Positions 17,797 to 28,442 of a DNA stretch of 64,000 nt are shown in pieces. The notes under the pieces were generated by a model. That model did not search any database. It saw only the letters and a list, made by a program, of their open reading frames with translations, and was not told the DNA's origin. The translations under genes were made by a program, and so were the position numbers. Source of the stretch: Burkholderia sp. WSM2230 (GTDB lineage Bacteria > Pseudomonadota > Gammaproteobacteria > Burkholderiales > Burkholderiaceae); contig NZ_AXAJ01000001.1 of the NCBI RefSeq assembly GCF_000472445.1, positions 868,643 through 932,642 of the forward strand, given 5' to 3'. Numbering within the stretch: the first letter of the stretch is position 1; each line of letters opens with the position of its first letter.

Positions 17797-18678
17797 TTAA
17801 TCTTTCGCCGCGTATTCGCGGTCGAGGCGGTCGTACAGCGGCTTGTTCACGAGACGCTGGCGCTCGCTGAACGGCGCGACGAGCGACGCATCTTCATCGA
17901 GGCGGCCGTTCGTCTGCAGACTGCCGAGCGCGCGCTGCATGCCGAGCACCGCGCCTTGCAGCGCCGCGTTCGCGTAGAGCACGATGCCGTAGCCGAGCTT
18001 CGCGAGCGCCTCGCGCGACTGCACCGGCGTCTTGCCCCCAATCACGATGTTGATCAACTGGGGCTTGTCGAAGAGCGACGGCAGGCGTTCGATGTCCGCG
18101 AGCGATTCGGTCGCCTCGATGAACAGAATGTCGGCGCCTGCCTCGATGAAGCGATGACCGCGCTCGATGGCGTCTTCGATGCCATGCACGGCCGCGGCAT
18201 CGGTGCGGGCCATGATCTGCAGGTTGCCGTCCTCGCGAGCGTCGACGGCCGCGCGGATCTTGCCGACCATCTCGCTCGTGCTGACGACTTCCTTGCCTGA
18301 AAAGTGGCCGCACTTCTTCGGCATGATCTGGTCTTCGAACTGGATCACGTCTGCTCCGCTGCGCTCCAGCACGCGTACGGTCTGGCGCACGTTCAGCGCG
18401 TTGCCGAAGCCGGTGTCGGCGTCGACGATCAGCGGCAGCGCGACCGCGTCGCGAATCCGCGCGGTGTGCTCGGCGACTTCGGCCAGACCGATAAAGCCGA
18501 GGTCGGGCAAGCCGAGCGACATGTTCGTGACGCCCGCGCCCGTGATGTAGACGGCCTCGAAGCCGCCGTCCTCGATCACGCGGGCGCTCATCGCGTTGAA
18601 CGCGCCGGGCACCAGCAGCCCCTGACGTTGATTGACCCTGGTGCGGAAGGCGGCGCGGCGCGTAGCGGAAGTGGTCAT
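17797..18678 (-). CDS. Isocitrate lyase/PEP mutase-superfamily enzyme (PrpB-like)
   Basis: 293 aa TIM-barrel enzyme of the isocitrate lyase/phosphoenolpyruvate mutase superfamily. It carries the catalytic-loop signature KKCGHFSGKEVVS, the metal and substrate motif VDADTGFGNALNV, FEDQIMPKK and MARTDAAAVHG. Such proteins include 2-methylisocitrate lyase, carboxyphosphonoenolpyruvate mutase and oxaloacetate decarboxylase. The Cys in KKCGH supports a C-C lyase of the methylisocitrate type. The ATG at 18678 follows GGAG by about 8 nt; an upstream in-frame ATG (18741) would overlap the sigma-54 promoter and is rejected. The divergent neighbour is a PrpR-like activator, but prpC and acnD are absent. 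Confidence 0.82.
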   Translation of the reverse strand: MTTSATRRAAFRTRVNQRQGLLVPGAFNAMSARVIEDGGFEAVYITGAGVTNMSLGLPDLGFIGLAEVAEHTARIRDAVALPLIVDADTGFGNALNVRQTVRVLERSGADVIQFEDQIMPKKCGHFSGKEVVSTSEMVGKIRAAVDAREDGNLQIMARTDAAAVHGIEDAIERGHRFIEAGADILFIEATESLADIERLPSLFDKPQLINIVIGGKTPVQSREALAKLGYGIVLYANAALQGAVLGMQRALGSLQTNGRLDEDASLVAPFSERQRLVNKPLYDRLDREYAAKD

Positions 18679-18724
18679 GATGGTAGCTCCGGAAAAGTGA
18701 GGGATGGTTGACGGAAGCTGGTAG

Positions 18725-18740
18725 CGCAGGAAGCGTGCCA
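18725..18740 (-). promoter_or_regulatory. Sigma-54 promoter for the PrpB-like gene
   Basis: On the minus strand TGGCACGCTTCCTGCG matches the -24/-12 consensus TGGCACG-N4-TTGCA at nearly all positions and has the required GG-N10-GC spacing. It predicts a leader of about 35 nt before the ATG at 18678. The divergently encoded protein is a sigma-54 activator. Confidence 0.8.
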
Positions 18741-18813
18741 TTCGGCGCGTCGCGGCGTTTTCGCCGGCGTATCAGACACTTGCGACACATGAGGAGGCAG
18801 CGGCGTTTCGTGG

Positions 18814-18856
18814 CAAAATGCGCGAACGTTTCGGTGAAACGTTTCGCGGACGTTTC
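18814..18856. promoter_or_regulatory. CGTTTC repeat cluster, candidate enhancer for the PrpR-like activator
   Basis: CGTTTC occurs at 18814, 18827, 18840 and 18851. Two copies form palindromes: GTTTCGGTGAAAC (18828-18840) and GAAACGTTTC (18836-18845). The cluster lies about 75-130 bp upstream of the sigma-54 promoter, the usual place for an enhancer, and just before the regulator's own start, so autoregulation is also possible. Confidence 0.6.
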
Positions 18857-18891
18857 ATCGCCGTTTTAGCCAGGACCGTCTGGAGCTAGCC

Positions 18892-20895
<2,004 letters not shown>

Positions 20896-20913
20896 CCGGA
20901 AGGGTCGGAACAG

Positions 20914-20950
20914 ATAGATTGAATCTATCAATAGAATTAAAACAATCCAC
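20914..20950 (+). promoter_or_regulatory. OxyR-type binding site upstream of ahpC
   Basis: ATAG-N7-CTAT is exact at 20914-20928, followed after 7 bp by ATTA and after another 7 bp by CCAC, approximating the four-element ATAGnTnnnAnCTAT-type OxyR pattern. It ends exactly at the predicted -35 element, where activated OxyR binds. Confidence 0.6.
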
Positions 20951-20979
20951 TTTACCTATTAAGCGTGGTCTGACATACT
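20951..20979 (+). promoter_or_regulatory. Predicted sigma-70 promoter of ahpC
   Basis: TTTACC (20951-20956), a 17-bp spacer and CATACT (20974-20979) give a moderate -35/-10 pair, weak in the way expected for an activator-dependent promoter. The predicted start near 20986 gives a leader of about 30 nt. Confidence 0.5.
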
Positions 20980-21018
20980 GACTCCACTTTCCAACCACTC
21001 AGAAAGAGGACTCAGCAA

Positions 21019-21582
21019 ATGCCGATCATCAACAGTCAAGTCAAACCGTTCAAGGCACAGGCTTATCACAACGGCGATTTCGTGACCGTCACTGAAGAAA
21101 GCCTGAAGGGCAAGTGGTCGGTTTTCGTTTTCTATCCGGCCGACTTCACGTTTGTTTGCCCGACCGAACTGGGTGACCTGGCCGATCGCTACGCCGACTT
21201 CCAGAAGCTCGGCGTTGAAATCTACAGCGTGTCGACCGATACGCACTTCACGCACAAGGCCTGGCACGACACGTCGGACACGATCCAGAAGATCAAGTAC
21301 CCGATGCTCGCCGACCCGACGCTGGCTATTTCGCGCAACTTCGACGTGCTGATCGAAGAAGAAGGCCTGGCGCTGCGCGGCACGTTCGTGATCAACCCGG
21401 AAGGCGAGATCAAGCTGTGCGAAATTCACGACAACGGTATCGGCCGTGACGCGGGCGAACTGCTGCGCAAGGTGCAGGCTGCGCAATACATCGCGGCTCA
21501 CCCGGGTGAAGTCTGCCCCGCCAAGTGGACGCCGGGCGCTGAAACGCTCACGCCGTCGCTCGACCTGATCGGCAAGATCTAA
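21019..21582 (+). CDS. ahpC: Alkyl hydroperoxide reductase subunit C (peroxiredoxin)
   Basis: Typical two-Cys peroxiredoxin of 187 aa, reducing H2O2, organic peroxides and peroxynitrite. The peroxidatic Cys lies in [13 protein letters not shown] and the resolving Cys in [11 protein letters not shown]. The oligomer and active-site motifs [20 protein letters not shown] and [10 protein letters not shown] are present. The ATG follows AGAAAGAGGA. Its electron donor AhpF is encoded 194 bp downstream, and an OxyR-type site precedes it, so it is probably peroxide-induced. Confidence 0.96.
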   Translation: MPIINSQVKPFKAQAYHNGDFVTVTEESLKGKWSVFVFYPADFTFVCPTELGDLADRYADFQKLGVEIYSVSTDTHFTHKAWHDTSDTIQKIKYPMLADPTLAISRNFDVLIEEEGLALRGTFVINPEGEIKLCEIHDNGIGRDAGELLRKVQAAQYIAAHPGEVCPAKWTPGAETLTPSLDLIGKI

Positions 21583-21599
21583 GGTCTCGCTGGCTCAGT

Positions 21600-21639
21600 A
21601 GCTTCAATCAGCTTCAGAGCAATCAGCTTCAAAGCTTCA
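21600..21639. repeat. Four AGCTTCA repeats between ahpC and ahpF
   Basis: AGCTTCA occurs at 21600, 21610, 21625 and 21633 within 40 bp. The copies are irregularly spaced. They lie just after the ahpC stop; no function is evident, though they may form or prevent mRNA structure between the genes. Confidence 0.6.
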
Positions 21640-21776
21640 GGCAGTAGCGCCTTCGCGGCGCATCAACGTGCGGACCGCTTCATGCAGCGGTTCGCGCGTT
21701 CCCGGGCCGCACGCGTTCTATCAGCACGCGTGCGGTGCCGGGAACCCAACACCCATCGTCACGGAATCGAATAGCC

Positions 21777-23369
21777 ATGCTTGATGCCAATCTCAAGACT
21801 CAGTTGAAAACATACCTCGAAAAGGTTAGCAGGCCTATCGAGATTGTCGCGTCGCTCGACAACAGCGCGAAATCGCAAGAGCTGCTGGCATTGCTGAACG
21901 ATATCGCGACGTTGTCGGAACGCGTGAGCGTGGTGGAGCGGCGCGACGACAGCGAACGCAAGCCGTCGTTTTCGATCGGCGAGCCGGGCAAGGACATCGG
22001 CATCCGCTTCGCGGGCATTCCGATGGGGCATGAATTCACGTCGCTCGTACTTGCGTTGCTGCAGGTCGGCGGCCATCCGGTCAAACTCGACGACGCGGTG
22101 ATCGAACAGATCCGCAGTCTCGACGGCGACTATCAATTCGAAACGTATTTCTCGCTGTCGTGCCAGAACTGCCCCGAAGTCGTGCAGGCGCTCAATGTGA
22201 TGGCGCTGATCAATCCGCGCATCCGCCACGTGGCGATTGACGGCGCGCTGTTCCAGAACGAAGTCGAAGCGCGCCAGATCATGGCTGTGCCGACCATGTT
22301 CCTGAATGGCGAAGTGTTCGGCCAGGGCCGCAGCGGCGTGAAGGAAATTCTCGCGAAGCTCGACACCAACGCCGGCGCGCGTGCCGCGAAGGAACTGGAA
22401 AAGAAGCCGGTGTTCGACACGCTGATCGTCGGCGGCGGGCCTGCCGGCGCAGCTGCCGCGATCTATTCCGCGCGTAAGGGCATTGTCACCGGTGTGGTGG
22501 CGGAACGCTTCGGCGGCCAGGTGCTCGACACGCTCGCCATCGAAAACTTCGTATCGGTCACGGAAACCGAAGGCCCGAAATTCGCCACGGCGCTTGAGCA
22601 ACACGTGAAGACGTATGAAGTCGACATCATGGACGTGCAGCGCGCCGAAGCGCTGATCCCGGGCCGCATCAACGAGGTGCGTCTCGCGAACGGCGCGGTG
22701 CTGAAGGCAAAGACGATCATTCTCGCAACCGGTGCGCGCTGGCGCGAAATCAACGTGCCGGGCGAGCGCGAGTACCGCAATCACGGCGTGGCGTACTGCC
22801 CGCACTGCGACGGTCCGCTCTTCAAAGGCAAGCGAGTCGCGGTGATCGGCGGCGGCAACTCGGGCGTGGAAGCTGCAATCGACCTCGCGGGCATTGTGCG
22901 CGAAGTGACGCTGTTCGAATTCGGCGCGACCTTGCGTGCCGACGAAGTGCTGCAACGCAAGTTGCGCAGTCTCGCGAACGTCACCATCGTCACGCAGGCG
23001 CAGACCACAGAAATTACCGGCGACGGCAAGAAGGTAAACGGGCTCGTCTACAAAGACCTGCGTTCGGGCGAAGTAAAAAAGGTCGAACTGGAAGGCGTGT
23101 TCGTGCAGATCGGTCTCGTGCCGAACACCGAGTGGCTGAAGGGCACGATCGAGTTGTCGAAGCACGGCGAGATCGTCGTCGACGCACGCGGCGCGACGTC
23201 GGTGCCGGGCGTGTTCGCGGCAGGCGACGTGACCACGGTGCCCTTCAAGCAGATCGTGATTGCGGTCGGCGAGGGCGCGAAGGCATCGCTCAGCGCGTTC
23301 GATCATCTGATCCGCAACAGCGATGAAACGGAAGCAGTCAGCGAGGTCGAAGCCGAAGCGGCTGTTTGA
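21777..23369 (+). CDS. ahpF: Alkyl hydroperoxide reductase subunit F
   Basis: Flavoprotein disulfide reductase that recharges AhpC with NADH, 530 aa. The N-terminal double thioredoxin fold has the SCQNCPEV redox pair. The C-terminal thioredoxin-reductase-like part has the FAD site [13 protein letters not shown], the catalytic [10 protein letters not shown] and the pyridine-nucleotide site [12 protein letters not shown], ending with [15 protein letters not shown]. The ATG at 21777 starts the conserved [10 protein letters not shown] sequence; upstream in-frame starts are not supported. A strong terminator follows at 23397. Confidence 0.95.
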   Translation: MLDANLKTQLKTYLEKVSRPIEIVASLDNSAKSQELLALLNDIATLSERVSVVERRDDSERKPSFSIGEPGKDIGIRFAGIPMGHEFTSLVLALLQVGGHPVKLDDAVIEQIRSLDGDYQFETYFSLSCQNCPEVVQALNVMALINPRIRHVAIDGALFQNEVEARQIMAVPTMFLNGEVFGQGRSGVKEILAKLDTNAGARAAKELEKKPVFDTLIVGGGPAGAAAAIYSARKGIVTGVVAERFGGQVLDTLAIENFVSVTETEGPKFATALEQHVKTYEVDIMDVQRAEALIPGRINEVRLANGAVLKAKTIILATGARWREINVPGEREYRNHGVAYCPHCDGPLFKGKRVAVIGGGNSGVEAAIDLAGIVREVTLFEFGATLRADEVLQRKLRSLANVTIVTQAQTTEITGDGKKVNGLVYKDLRSGEVKKVELEGVFVQIGLVPNTEWLKGTIELSKHGEIVVDARGATSVPGVFAAGDVTTVPFKQIVIAVGEGAKASLSAFDHLIRNSDETEAVSEVEAEAAV

Positions 23370-23396
23370 CGATCAGGCTCGACGAGTAGTGAACGA

Positions 23397-23424
23397 CGGC
23401 GGCCCGCGGGCCGCCGTTTTTGTT
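23397..23424 (+). terminator. Rho-independent terminator after ahpF
   Basis: A perfect GC palindrome (23397-23416, GGCGGCCC paired with GGGCCGCC) is followed by TTTTTGTTT. It lies 28 bp after the ahpF stop. Confidence 0.85.
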
Positions 23425-23504
23425 TGCTCGTCGCGCTGGCTGTATACGGTGCTCATGGTGACGCTGGGTGAGAAACGCGGAAAGCGCCGGCGGAAAACAC
23501 GCGT

Positions 23505-23534
23505 AAAAAAGCCGCCCGGTGCAAACCGGGCGGC
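23505..23534 (-). terminator. Rho-independent terminator after the pirin gene
   Basis: GCCGCCCGGT (23511-23520) pairs perfectly with ACCGGGCGGC (23525-23534) around a 4-nt loop. On the minus strand the hairpin is followed by six T (23510-23505), placing it about 40 nt after the pirin stop. Confidence 0.85.
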
Positions 23535-23575
23535 TTTCAACAACGACACCTGAGGTGATAAAGCGCCAGGCCCGC

Positions 23576-24301
23576 TTAAGCCCACAACTCCGACACCTCG
23601 ATGTTGCGGAGGTCGAACACCAGCACCTCGGCGTCATGGCCTTGCGCAAAGGTCAGCGCTTCTTCGCCGCGCACCCGCGCGCCGTCGCCTTCGCCGAGTT
23701 CGACGCCGTTCACCGTCACGCTGCCGCGCGCCACGTGCACATACGCATAGCGATTGCTCGCCAGTTCGAGCCGCGCCGTTTCATCGCCGTTAAAGAGGCC
23801 CGCATAAACGCGTGCGTCCTGTTGCAACGTCAGCGATCCGTTCGCGCCATCCGGCGACAGCACGAGGCGCAGCGCGCCGCGCTTGTCCTCCGCGCTGAAA
23901 TGCTGTTGCTGATAGCGCGGCACGGTGCCCTTTTGCGCCGGCGCGATCCAGATTTGCAGGAAGTGCACCGGCTCGCTCTTCGAATGGTTGTATTCGCTGT
24001 GCGCGACGCCGGTTCCCGCGCTCATCAACTGAATGTCGCCGGGCACGATCACGGAGCCCGTGCCCATCGTGTCCTTGTGCTCCAGTGCGCCCTCCAGCAC
24101 GTACGAGAAGATCTCCATATCGCGATGCGGGTGCTTGCCGAAGCCCTGGGCCGGCGCGACACGGTCGTCGTTGATCACGAGCAGGTCGGAGAAGCCGTTC
24201 TGCTGCGGATCATGGTAGTGCGCGAACGAGAACGTGTGACGCGAACTGAGCCAGCCGTGCTCCGCGCGGCCGCGTTGATTGGCGTGTCTGATTTCAAGCA
24301 T
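23576..24301 (-). CDS. Pirin family protein
   Basis: Bicupin of 241 aa, similar to quercetinase-like YhhW/pirin proteins. The metal-binding first cupin shows FGKHPHRDMEIFSYVLEG and GTGVAHSEYNHSK, supplying the His and Glu ligands. The start at 24301 (LEIRHANQRG) has AGGAG eight nt upstream; an open frame continues further upstream but has no family-like sequence. A LysR regulator is encoded divergently 178 bp away, a common arrangement for pirin genes, and probably controls it. The substrate is unknown. Confidence 0.85.
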   Translation of the reverse strand: MLEIRHANQRGRAEHGWLSSRHTFSFAHYHDPQQNGFSDLLVINDDRVAPAQGFGKHPHRDMEIFSYVLEGALEHKDTMGTGSVIVPGDIQLMSAGTGVAHSEYNHSKSEPVHFLQIWIAPAQKGTVPRYQQQHFSAEDKRGALRLVLSPDGANGSLTLQQDARVYAGLFNGDETARLELASNRYAYVHVARGSVTVNGVELGEGDGARVRGEEALTFAQGHDAEVLVFDLRNIEVSELWA

Positions 24302-24479
24302 CTTTTTTCTCCTGTGGAGGCGGCGCTTGCGGCGTCGTGCTCCTCGTTGGATGCAACTTTCGTTGCGGGGTGATCGGGACTGGGTTGTCTGCGATCCATG
24401 ACTGGAAGTGTAGGTCAACTTCAGTGCGTATAATCGCTTGTCAATCGGAAAGACCGTCTCATGTGAGTGGACAATCAAT

Positions 24480-25370
24480 ATGCAACTCGATGACATGCGC
24501 ATCTTCGTCGCGACCGTCGACGCTCACAACTTCACCGCCGCAGCCAGGCGCCTGTCGCTGTCGAAGCAGTTCGTCAGCCGCCGCGTCATGGCGCTGGAAG
24601 AAGCGCTCGGCGTGCCGCTGCTCGTGCGCAATACGCGCAAGCTCGCCGTGACCGAGCTGGGCCAGGAATTCTACGAGCGGGCCAAGCGCATCCTGAGCGA
24701 GGTGGAGGATGCCGAGCAGGCCATGTCGCTGCGGCGCGCCGGGCCGCGCGGCCTGCTAAGGGTCAGTGCGCCGATGTCGTTCGGCATGTTGCATCTGTCG
24801 CCGCTCGTCGCCGACTTTTTGCGCGAGCATCGCGACGTGCGCTTCGATATGGAGCTTAGCGACCGGACCGTCGACGTGGTCGGCGAGGGCTTCGACATGG
24901 CCGTGCGGATCGGCGTGTTGCCGGATTCGACGCTGATCGCGCAGAAACTCGTCGACGTGAGTTTCGTCGCGTGTTGCAGTCCCGGCTATCTGCGCCGTCG
25001 CGGCAAGCTGGCGACGCCCGCCGACCTCGCGCGCCATTCATGCCTGCTCTACGGGCACGGCGGCGTAGTGGCGTGGGAGTTCGCCGTGAATGGCGCATTG
25101 AAGAGCTTTGAGGTGCACGGGCCGCTGCGGGCCAATAATGGCGATCTGATTCGCGAGGCCGCCGTGGCCGGACTCGGTATAGTTCGGCTTCCTGATTTTA
25201 TTGTCGCCGACGCGCTGCGAAGCGGCCGCCTCGTCACCGTGCTTGACGAATTCATGCCGAGTGCGACCGGCGTTTATGCAGTTTATCCGCAGCACCGGCA
25301 GAGTTCACTGACGATTCGCGCTTTTGTGGACTTTCTGCGCAAGCATTTGAAAAAGCGCCTGACGGTATGA
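24480..25370 (+). CDS. LysR-family transcriptional regulator next to pirin
   Basis: 296 aa. The N-terminal winged HTH reads DDMRIFVATVDAHNFTAAARRLSLSKQFVSRRVMALEEALGVPLLVRNTRK in consecutive parts typical of the family, followed by the LysR substrate-binding domain (GLLRVSAPMSFG, SDRTVDVVGEGFDMAVRIG). It is closest to the CrgA/DsdC-like AbgR group often paired with pirin. The ATG at 24480 begins the HTH; no strong ribosome site is seen. TATAAT at 24429-24434 is a plausible -10 element. It probably regulates the divergent pirin gene and itself. Confidence 0.87.
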   Translation: MQLDDMRIFVATVDAHNFTAAARRLSLSKQFVSRRVMALEEALGVPLLVRNTRKLAVTELGQEFYERAKRILSEVEDAEQAMSLRRAGPRGLLRVSAPMSFGMLHLSPLVADFLREHRDVRFDMELSDRTVDVVGEGFDMAVRIGVLPDSTLIAQKLVDVSFVACCSPGYLRRRGKLATPADLARHSCLLYGHGGVVAWEFAVNGALKSFEVHGPLRANNGDLIREAAVAGLGIVRLPDFIVADALRSGRLVTVLDEFMPSATGVYAVYPQHRQSSLTIRAFVDFLRKHLKKRLTV

Positions 25371-25376
25371 GTGCCA

Positions 25377-25417
25377 GGCGGCCGCGGCCCGAGATTCAAA
25401 GAGAATCCCCGGCCGCC
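25377..25417. terminator. Hairpin between the converging LysR and acdS genes
   Basis: GGCGGCCG (25377-25384) pairs with CGGCCGCC (25410-25417), and inside it GATTC pairs with GAATC around AAAGA. The T-rich tail is weak on both strands. It probably separates the two convergent transcripts. Confidence 0.55.
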
Positions 25418-25431
25418 GCGTGATTGCATTT

Positions 25432-26448
25432 TCAGCCGTCACGGAAAATAAAACTGTAGCCATTCAACGCGGGCACGCCGCCAAGATGCGCATAGAGCAC
25501 GCGCGAGCCTTCAGGAAACTCGCCGTTGCGTACCATCTCGATCATGCCGTGCATCGACTTGCCCTCGTACACCGGATCGGTAAGCACGCCTTCGAGGCGC
25601 GCACACAAGCGGATCGCCTCGAGCGTGCCTGCATTGGGCAGACCATATTCCGGGCCGCCGAAGCGTTCGTCGAGCACCACGTCCTCTGCAGTGATGTCAC
25701 GCCCCAGGCCGACTTTCTCGGCGGTTTGACGGGCGATTCGCGTGATCTGCTCGCGGGTTTGCGTGGGCTTGGCCGACGCGTCGATGCCGATGACGCGATC
25801 GGCGCGGCCGTCGGCGGCAAAGCCCACTACCATGCCGGCTTGTGTGCTGCCCGTTACCGAGCAAACGACGATGTAGTCGAACCTGAAGCCGAGCTCCGCC
25901 TCCTGCTGACGCACTTCCTCGGCAAAGCCGACAAAGCCGAGGCCGCCGAGCGGATGGTCCGAGCAGCCGGCCGGGATCGCATAGGGCTTGCCGCCGGCGG
26001 CGCGCACGCTTTCCAGTGCGTCTTCCCAGCTTTTTCTAAAGCCGATGTCGAAGCCGTCCGGCACGAGGCGCACATCGGCGCCGAGTATGCGCGACATCTG
26101 TATGTTGCCGACGCGGTCATACACCGCGTCCGAATAGTTGACCCAGTTCTCCTGCACGAGCACGCACTTCATGCCGAGATGCGCGGCGACCGCCGCGACC
26201 TGGCGCGTCTGATTCGACTGGATGCCGCCAATGGACACCAGCGTGTCGCAGCCTTGCGCGAGCGCTTCGGGAATCAGGTATTCCAGCTTGCGCGTCTTGT
26301 TGCCGCCAAACGCGAAGCCGCTGTTGCAATCCTCGCGCTTCGCATACAGATGCACTTTGCCGCCAAGATGATCACTCAGGCGCTTGAGCGGCTGGATCGG
26401 CGTCGGTCCGAAAGTCAGCGGGTAGCGGGGAAAGCGTTGCAGGTTCAT
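25432..26448 (-). CDS. acdS: 1-aminocyclopropane-1-carboxylate deaminase
   Basis: PLP enzyme that splits ACC, the plant ethylene precursor, into 2-oxobutyrate and ammonia; it is a plant-growth-promotion trait. At 338 aa it has exactly the family length. The PLP lysine lies in [11 protein letters not shown]. The two residues that distinguish true ACC deaminases from D-cysteine desulfhydrases, Glu295 (DPVYEGKS) and Leu322 ([11 protein letters not shown]), are both present. The ATG at 26448 has GGAG six nt upstream. It is divergent from the Lrp-type gene acdR, with a 17-bp palindrome between them, the standard acdR-acdS control unit. Confidence 0.96.
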   Translation of the reverse strand: MNLQRFPRYPLTFGPTPIQPLKRLSDHLGGKVHLYAKREDCNSGFAFGGNKTRKLEYLIPEALAQGCDTLVSIGGIQSNQTRQVAAVAAHLGMKCVLVQENWVNYSDAVYDRVGNIQMSRILGADVRLVPDGFDIGFRKSWEDALESVRAAGGKPYAIPAGCSDHPLGGLGFVGFAEEVRQQEAELGFRFDYIVVCSVTGSTQAGMVVGFAADGRADRVIGIDASAKPTQTREQITRIARQTAEKVGLGRDITAEDVVLDERFGGPEYGLPNAGTLEAIRLCARLEGVLTDPVYEGKSMHGMIEMVRNGEFPEGSRVLYAHLGGVPALNGYSFIFRDG

Positions 26449-26553
26449 GGCATCTCCGTGGTCGATGTTCGGCGCGGGCAGGGGCCCCGCGTTCAACACA
26501 TGGTAGAAAAAACAGCGGGAAATGAGCTTGCGAAGAAAATGCTTCCGGCGTAA

Positions 26554-26570
26554 TTTCCGTAGTACGGAAA
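26554..26570. promoter_or_regulatory. 17-bp palindrome between acdS and acdR, probable AcdR/Lrp operator
   Basis: TTTCCGTAGTACGGAAA is a perfect inverted repeat around a central G. It lies about 105 bp upstream of acdS and 27 bp upstream of acdR, so it could serve both promoters. Confidence 0.7.
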
Positions 26571-26596
26571 CCGGCTTCAATTATTTTTAGTTTGGC

Positions 26597-27136
26597 ATGA
26601 CACCTTTGAACAAAACGAAAGTGCGCCGCACGTCGGCAACTCCCGCTGCCCGGGCCGTTGCAGCGCCCGGCTCGCTTGAGTCGCTCGACCGCATCGACCG
26701 CGCGATCCTGCGCCAGTTGCAAACGGACGCGTCTATCTCGAACGTCGCGCTCGCTGCAAAAGTAAAGCTCAGTGCGCCGGCCTGCTTACGGCGTGTCGAG
26801 CGTCTGAAGGAATCCGGCCTGATTCGCGGCGTGGTCGCATTGATCGACCCGAAGTCGGCGGGTGCGGGCATGCTGGTGATCATCGGCGTGGTGCTCGATC
26901 GCTCCACGCCCGAATCGTTTGCCGATTTCGAAAAAGCCGCGCAGAAAGTGCCTGGCTGCATGGAGTGCCATGTCGTGACCGGCGAGTTCGATTACTTCAT
27001 GACCATTCGCACGCGCGATAGCGACAGCTTCAACCGTCTGCACGCTGAGCAGTTGCTGTATTTGCCAGGGGTACGGCAAATTCGCTCGTTCATGGTGCTC
27101 AAGGAAATCCTGTCGACTACGCGCTTTCCGCTTTGA
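26597..27136 (+). CDS. acdR: Lrp/AsnC-family regulator AcdR
   Basis: 179 aa. The N-terminal HTH follows LDRIDRAILRQLQTDASISNVALAAKVKLS, with the RRVERLKESGLIRG recognition helix and turn. The C-terminal RAM/Lrp effector domain (VPGCMECHVVTGEFDYFMTIRTRD) follows. The first about 25 residues are a basic extension. The ATG at 26597 is the first in frame after the palindrome. By homology with known acdR-acdS pairs it controls ACC deaminase in response to ACC or leucine-type effectors; the effector cannot be read from sequence. Confidence 0.9.
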   Translation: MTPLNKTKVRRTSATPAARAVAAPGSLESLDRIDRAILRQLQTDASISNVALAAKVKLSAPACLRRVERLKESGLIRGVVALIDPKSAGAGMLVIIGVVLDRSTPESFADFEKAAQKVPGCMECHVVTGEFDYFMTIRTRDSDSFNRLHAEQLLYLPGVRQIRSFMVLKEILSTTRFPL

Positions 27137-27311
27137 CTTTGTCTCGCACTGCCTGCGTGGGCCTGCGCGAAGCGGGAAACGCGCGCATGCTGTCATTAAT
27201 GCCGCGTTCGCACGACCAACATCCGGGGCCGTTCGCGTCGGGCAACAGGTGCACAGACACTCGTGAACCGAACGGTATCGCTCTCGTGCAGGTGCAATCA
27301 GGACGGACATC

Positions 27312-28067
27312 ATGAACATCGAGAAATGTATCGACAGTAAGCGCTCCGACTCGCGCGCGGCGCGGCGTTTTCCCGGCGGCGGCCTGGGTGCGCTCGCGCT
27401 GCTGCTCGGGCTGCTTCTTGCGCAACGCACGGCGTTTTCATCGGAAGACGCGGTGCCTATTGCGCCGCCCGCGCTGGATGAGCCAGTGGCCGCAGCATCG
27501 GCTCACGAAGAAACCGCGGTGTTTGCGGGCGGCTGCTTCTGGGGCGTGCAGGGCGTGTTCCAGCATGTGCGCGGCGTGAAGCAGGCCGTGTCGGGCTATT
27601 CAGGCGGCCAGCGGGATACCGCGCATTACGAAACAGTGAGCGGTGGTGCAACCGGCCATGCGGAATCGGTGCAAGTCGCGTTCGACCCCGCCCAGGTCAC
27701 CTACGGGCAGTTGTTGCAGGTGTATTTCTCGGTGATTCACGACCCGACACAGCTTGATCGTCAGGGCCCCGACAGCGGTCCGCAATACCGGTCGGCGGTG
27801 TTTCCATTGAACGACACGCAGCGGCGAGTCGCGCAGAGCTATATCGCTCAGCTCGATAAGGCGCATGCATTCGCGGCGCCCATCGTGACGAAGGTGGAAG
27901 GGTTCAAAGGCTTTTATCCGGCCGAGTTCTATCACCAGAACTATCTGACGCAGCATCCGAACTCCGCATACATCGCGCTCAACGACATGCCGAAGGTCGC
28001 CAACCTGAAGCGCCTGTTCCCCAATCTGTACCGTGACAAGCCGGTGCTCGTTCCAGTGGCGCAATAA
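27312..28067 (+). CDS. msrA: Exported peptide methionine-S-sulfoxide reductase (MsrA)
   Basis: 251 aa. A basic N-terminus and a hydrophobic segment (residues 24-42) form an uncleaved anchor or signal peptide, so the catalytic domain faces the periplasm. The MsrA domain starts with the active-site VFAGGCFWGVQGVFQ and contains YSGGQRDTAHYETVSGG and GPDSGPQYRSAVF. Apart from Cys6 and the catalytic Cys there is no other cysteine, so the C-terminal resolving cysteines of E. coli MsrA are missing. It lies downstream of acdR but has its own 175-bp spacer. Confidence 0.88.
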   Translation: MNIEKCIDSKRSDSRAARRFPGGGLGALALLLGLLLAQRTAFSSEDAVPIAPPALDEPVAAASAHEETAVFAGGCFWGVQGVFQHVRGVKQAVSGYSGGQRDTAHYETVSGGATGHAESVQVAFDPAQVTYGQLLQVYFSVIHDPTQLDRQGPDSGPQYRSAVFPLNDTQRRVAQSYIAQLDKAHAFAAPIVTKVEGFKGFYPAEFYHQNYLTQHPNSAYIALNDMPKVANLKRLFPNLYRDKPVLVPVAQ

Positions 28068-28442
28068 GGCCCCCTGCTTCATGCCGCTGGTGCCTTCGAC
28101 CGGCGCCGCGCCGCGCGGCAGTAGCCGCATGCTGCGGTGTCAGCGGCGCTTTGTCGAACGGTCGAAGCACGCGTCGAGGCTTTAGGCCCACATCTTGCAC
28201 CAGCAGCTCCGTCGGCAAAACTTTCGTGTTGTCTGTACTGACGAATACCGCAGTGGAAGCTTGTGCACAGCCGCAGGCGGAGGTCGCGCAGTAGCGGGTT
28301 TTGCCGGGCAACGCGTGCCGTTTCTGAAAAACTTACATGCTGCGGGTGGCAACGCGGCACTCGCCGGGTCTCTTTGCGTGAAGCGCGAAGAGTCGGGCGA
28401 GAAACGTAACCCTCATCGCGATACGCGAGATCGGAGGCATTG
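28068..28442. other. 375-bp spacer between msrA and mipA
   Basis: No reading frame with a ribosome site and no operator or terminator that I can support. The base composition is like the flanking genes. Confidence 0.4.

Noticed and set aside
18679..18741. Earlier ATG for the PrpB-like gene at 18741
   Set aside because: It overlaps the sigma-54 promoter, and the later ATG has a ribosome site.
20919..20931. FNR-like TTGAATCTATCAA
   Set aside because: Spacing is one base short of the FNR consensus and the same bases fit an OxyR half-site better.
21759..23306. Long minus-strand frame opposite ahpF
   Set aside because: Shadow frame; AhpF on the plus strand has all redox motifs.
25420..26553. 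Plus-strand frame of 377 codons opposite acdS
   Set aside because: Shadow of acdS, which has exact family length and the diagnostic residues.
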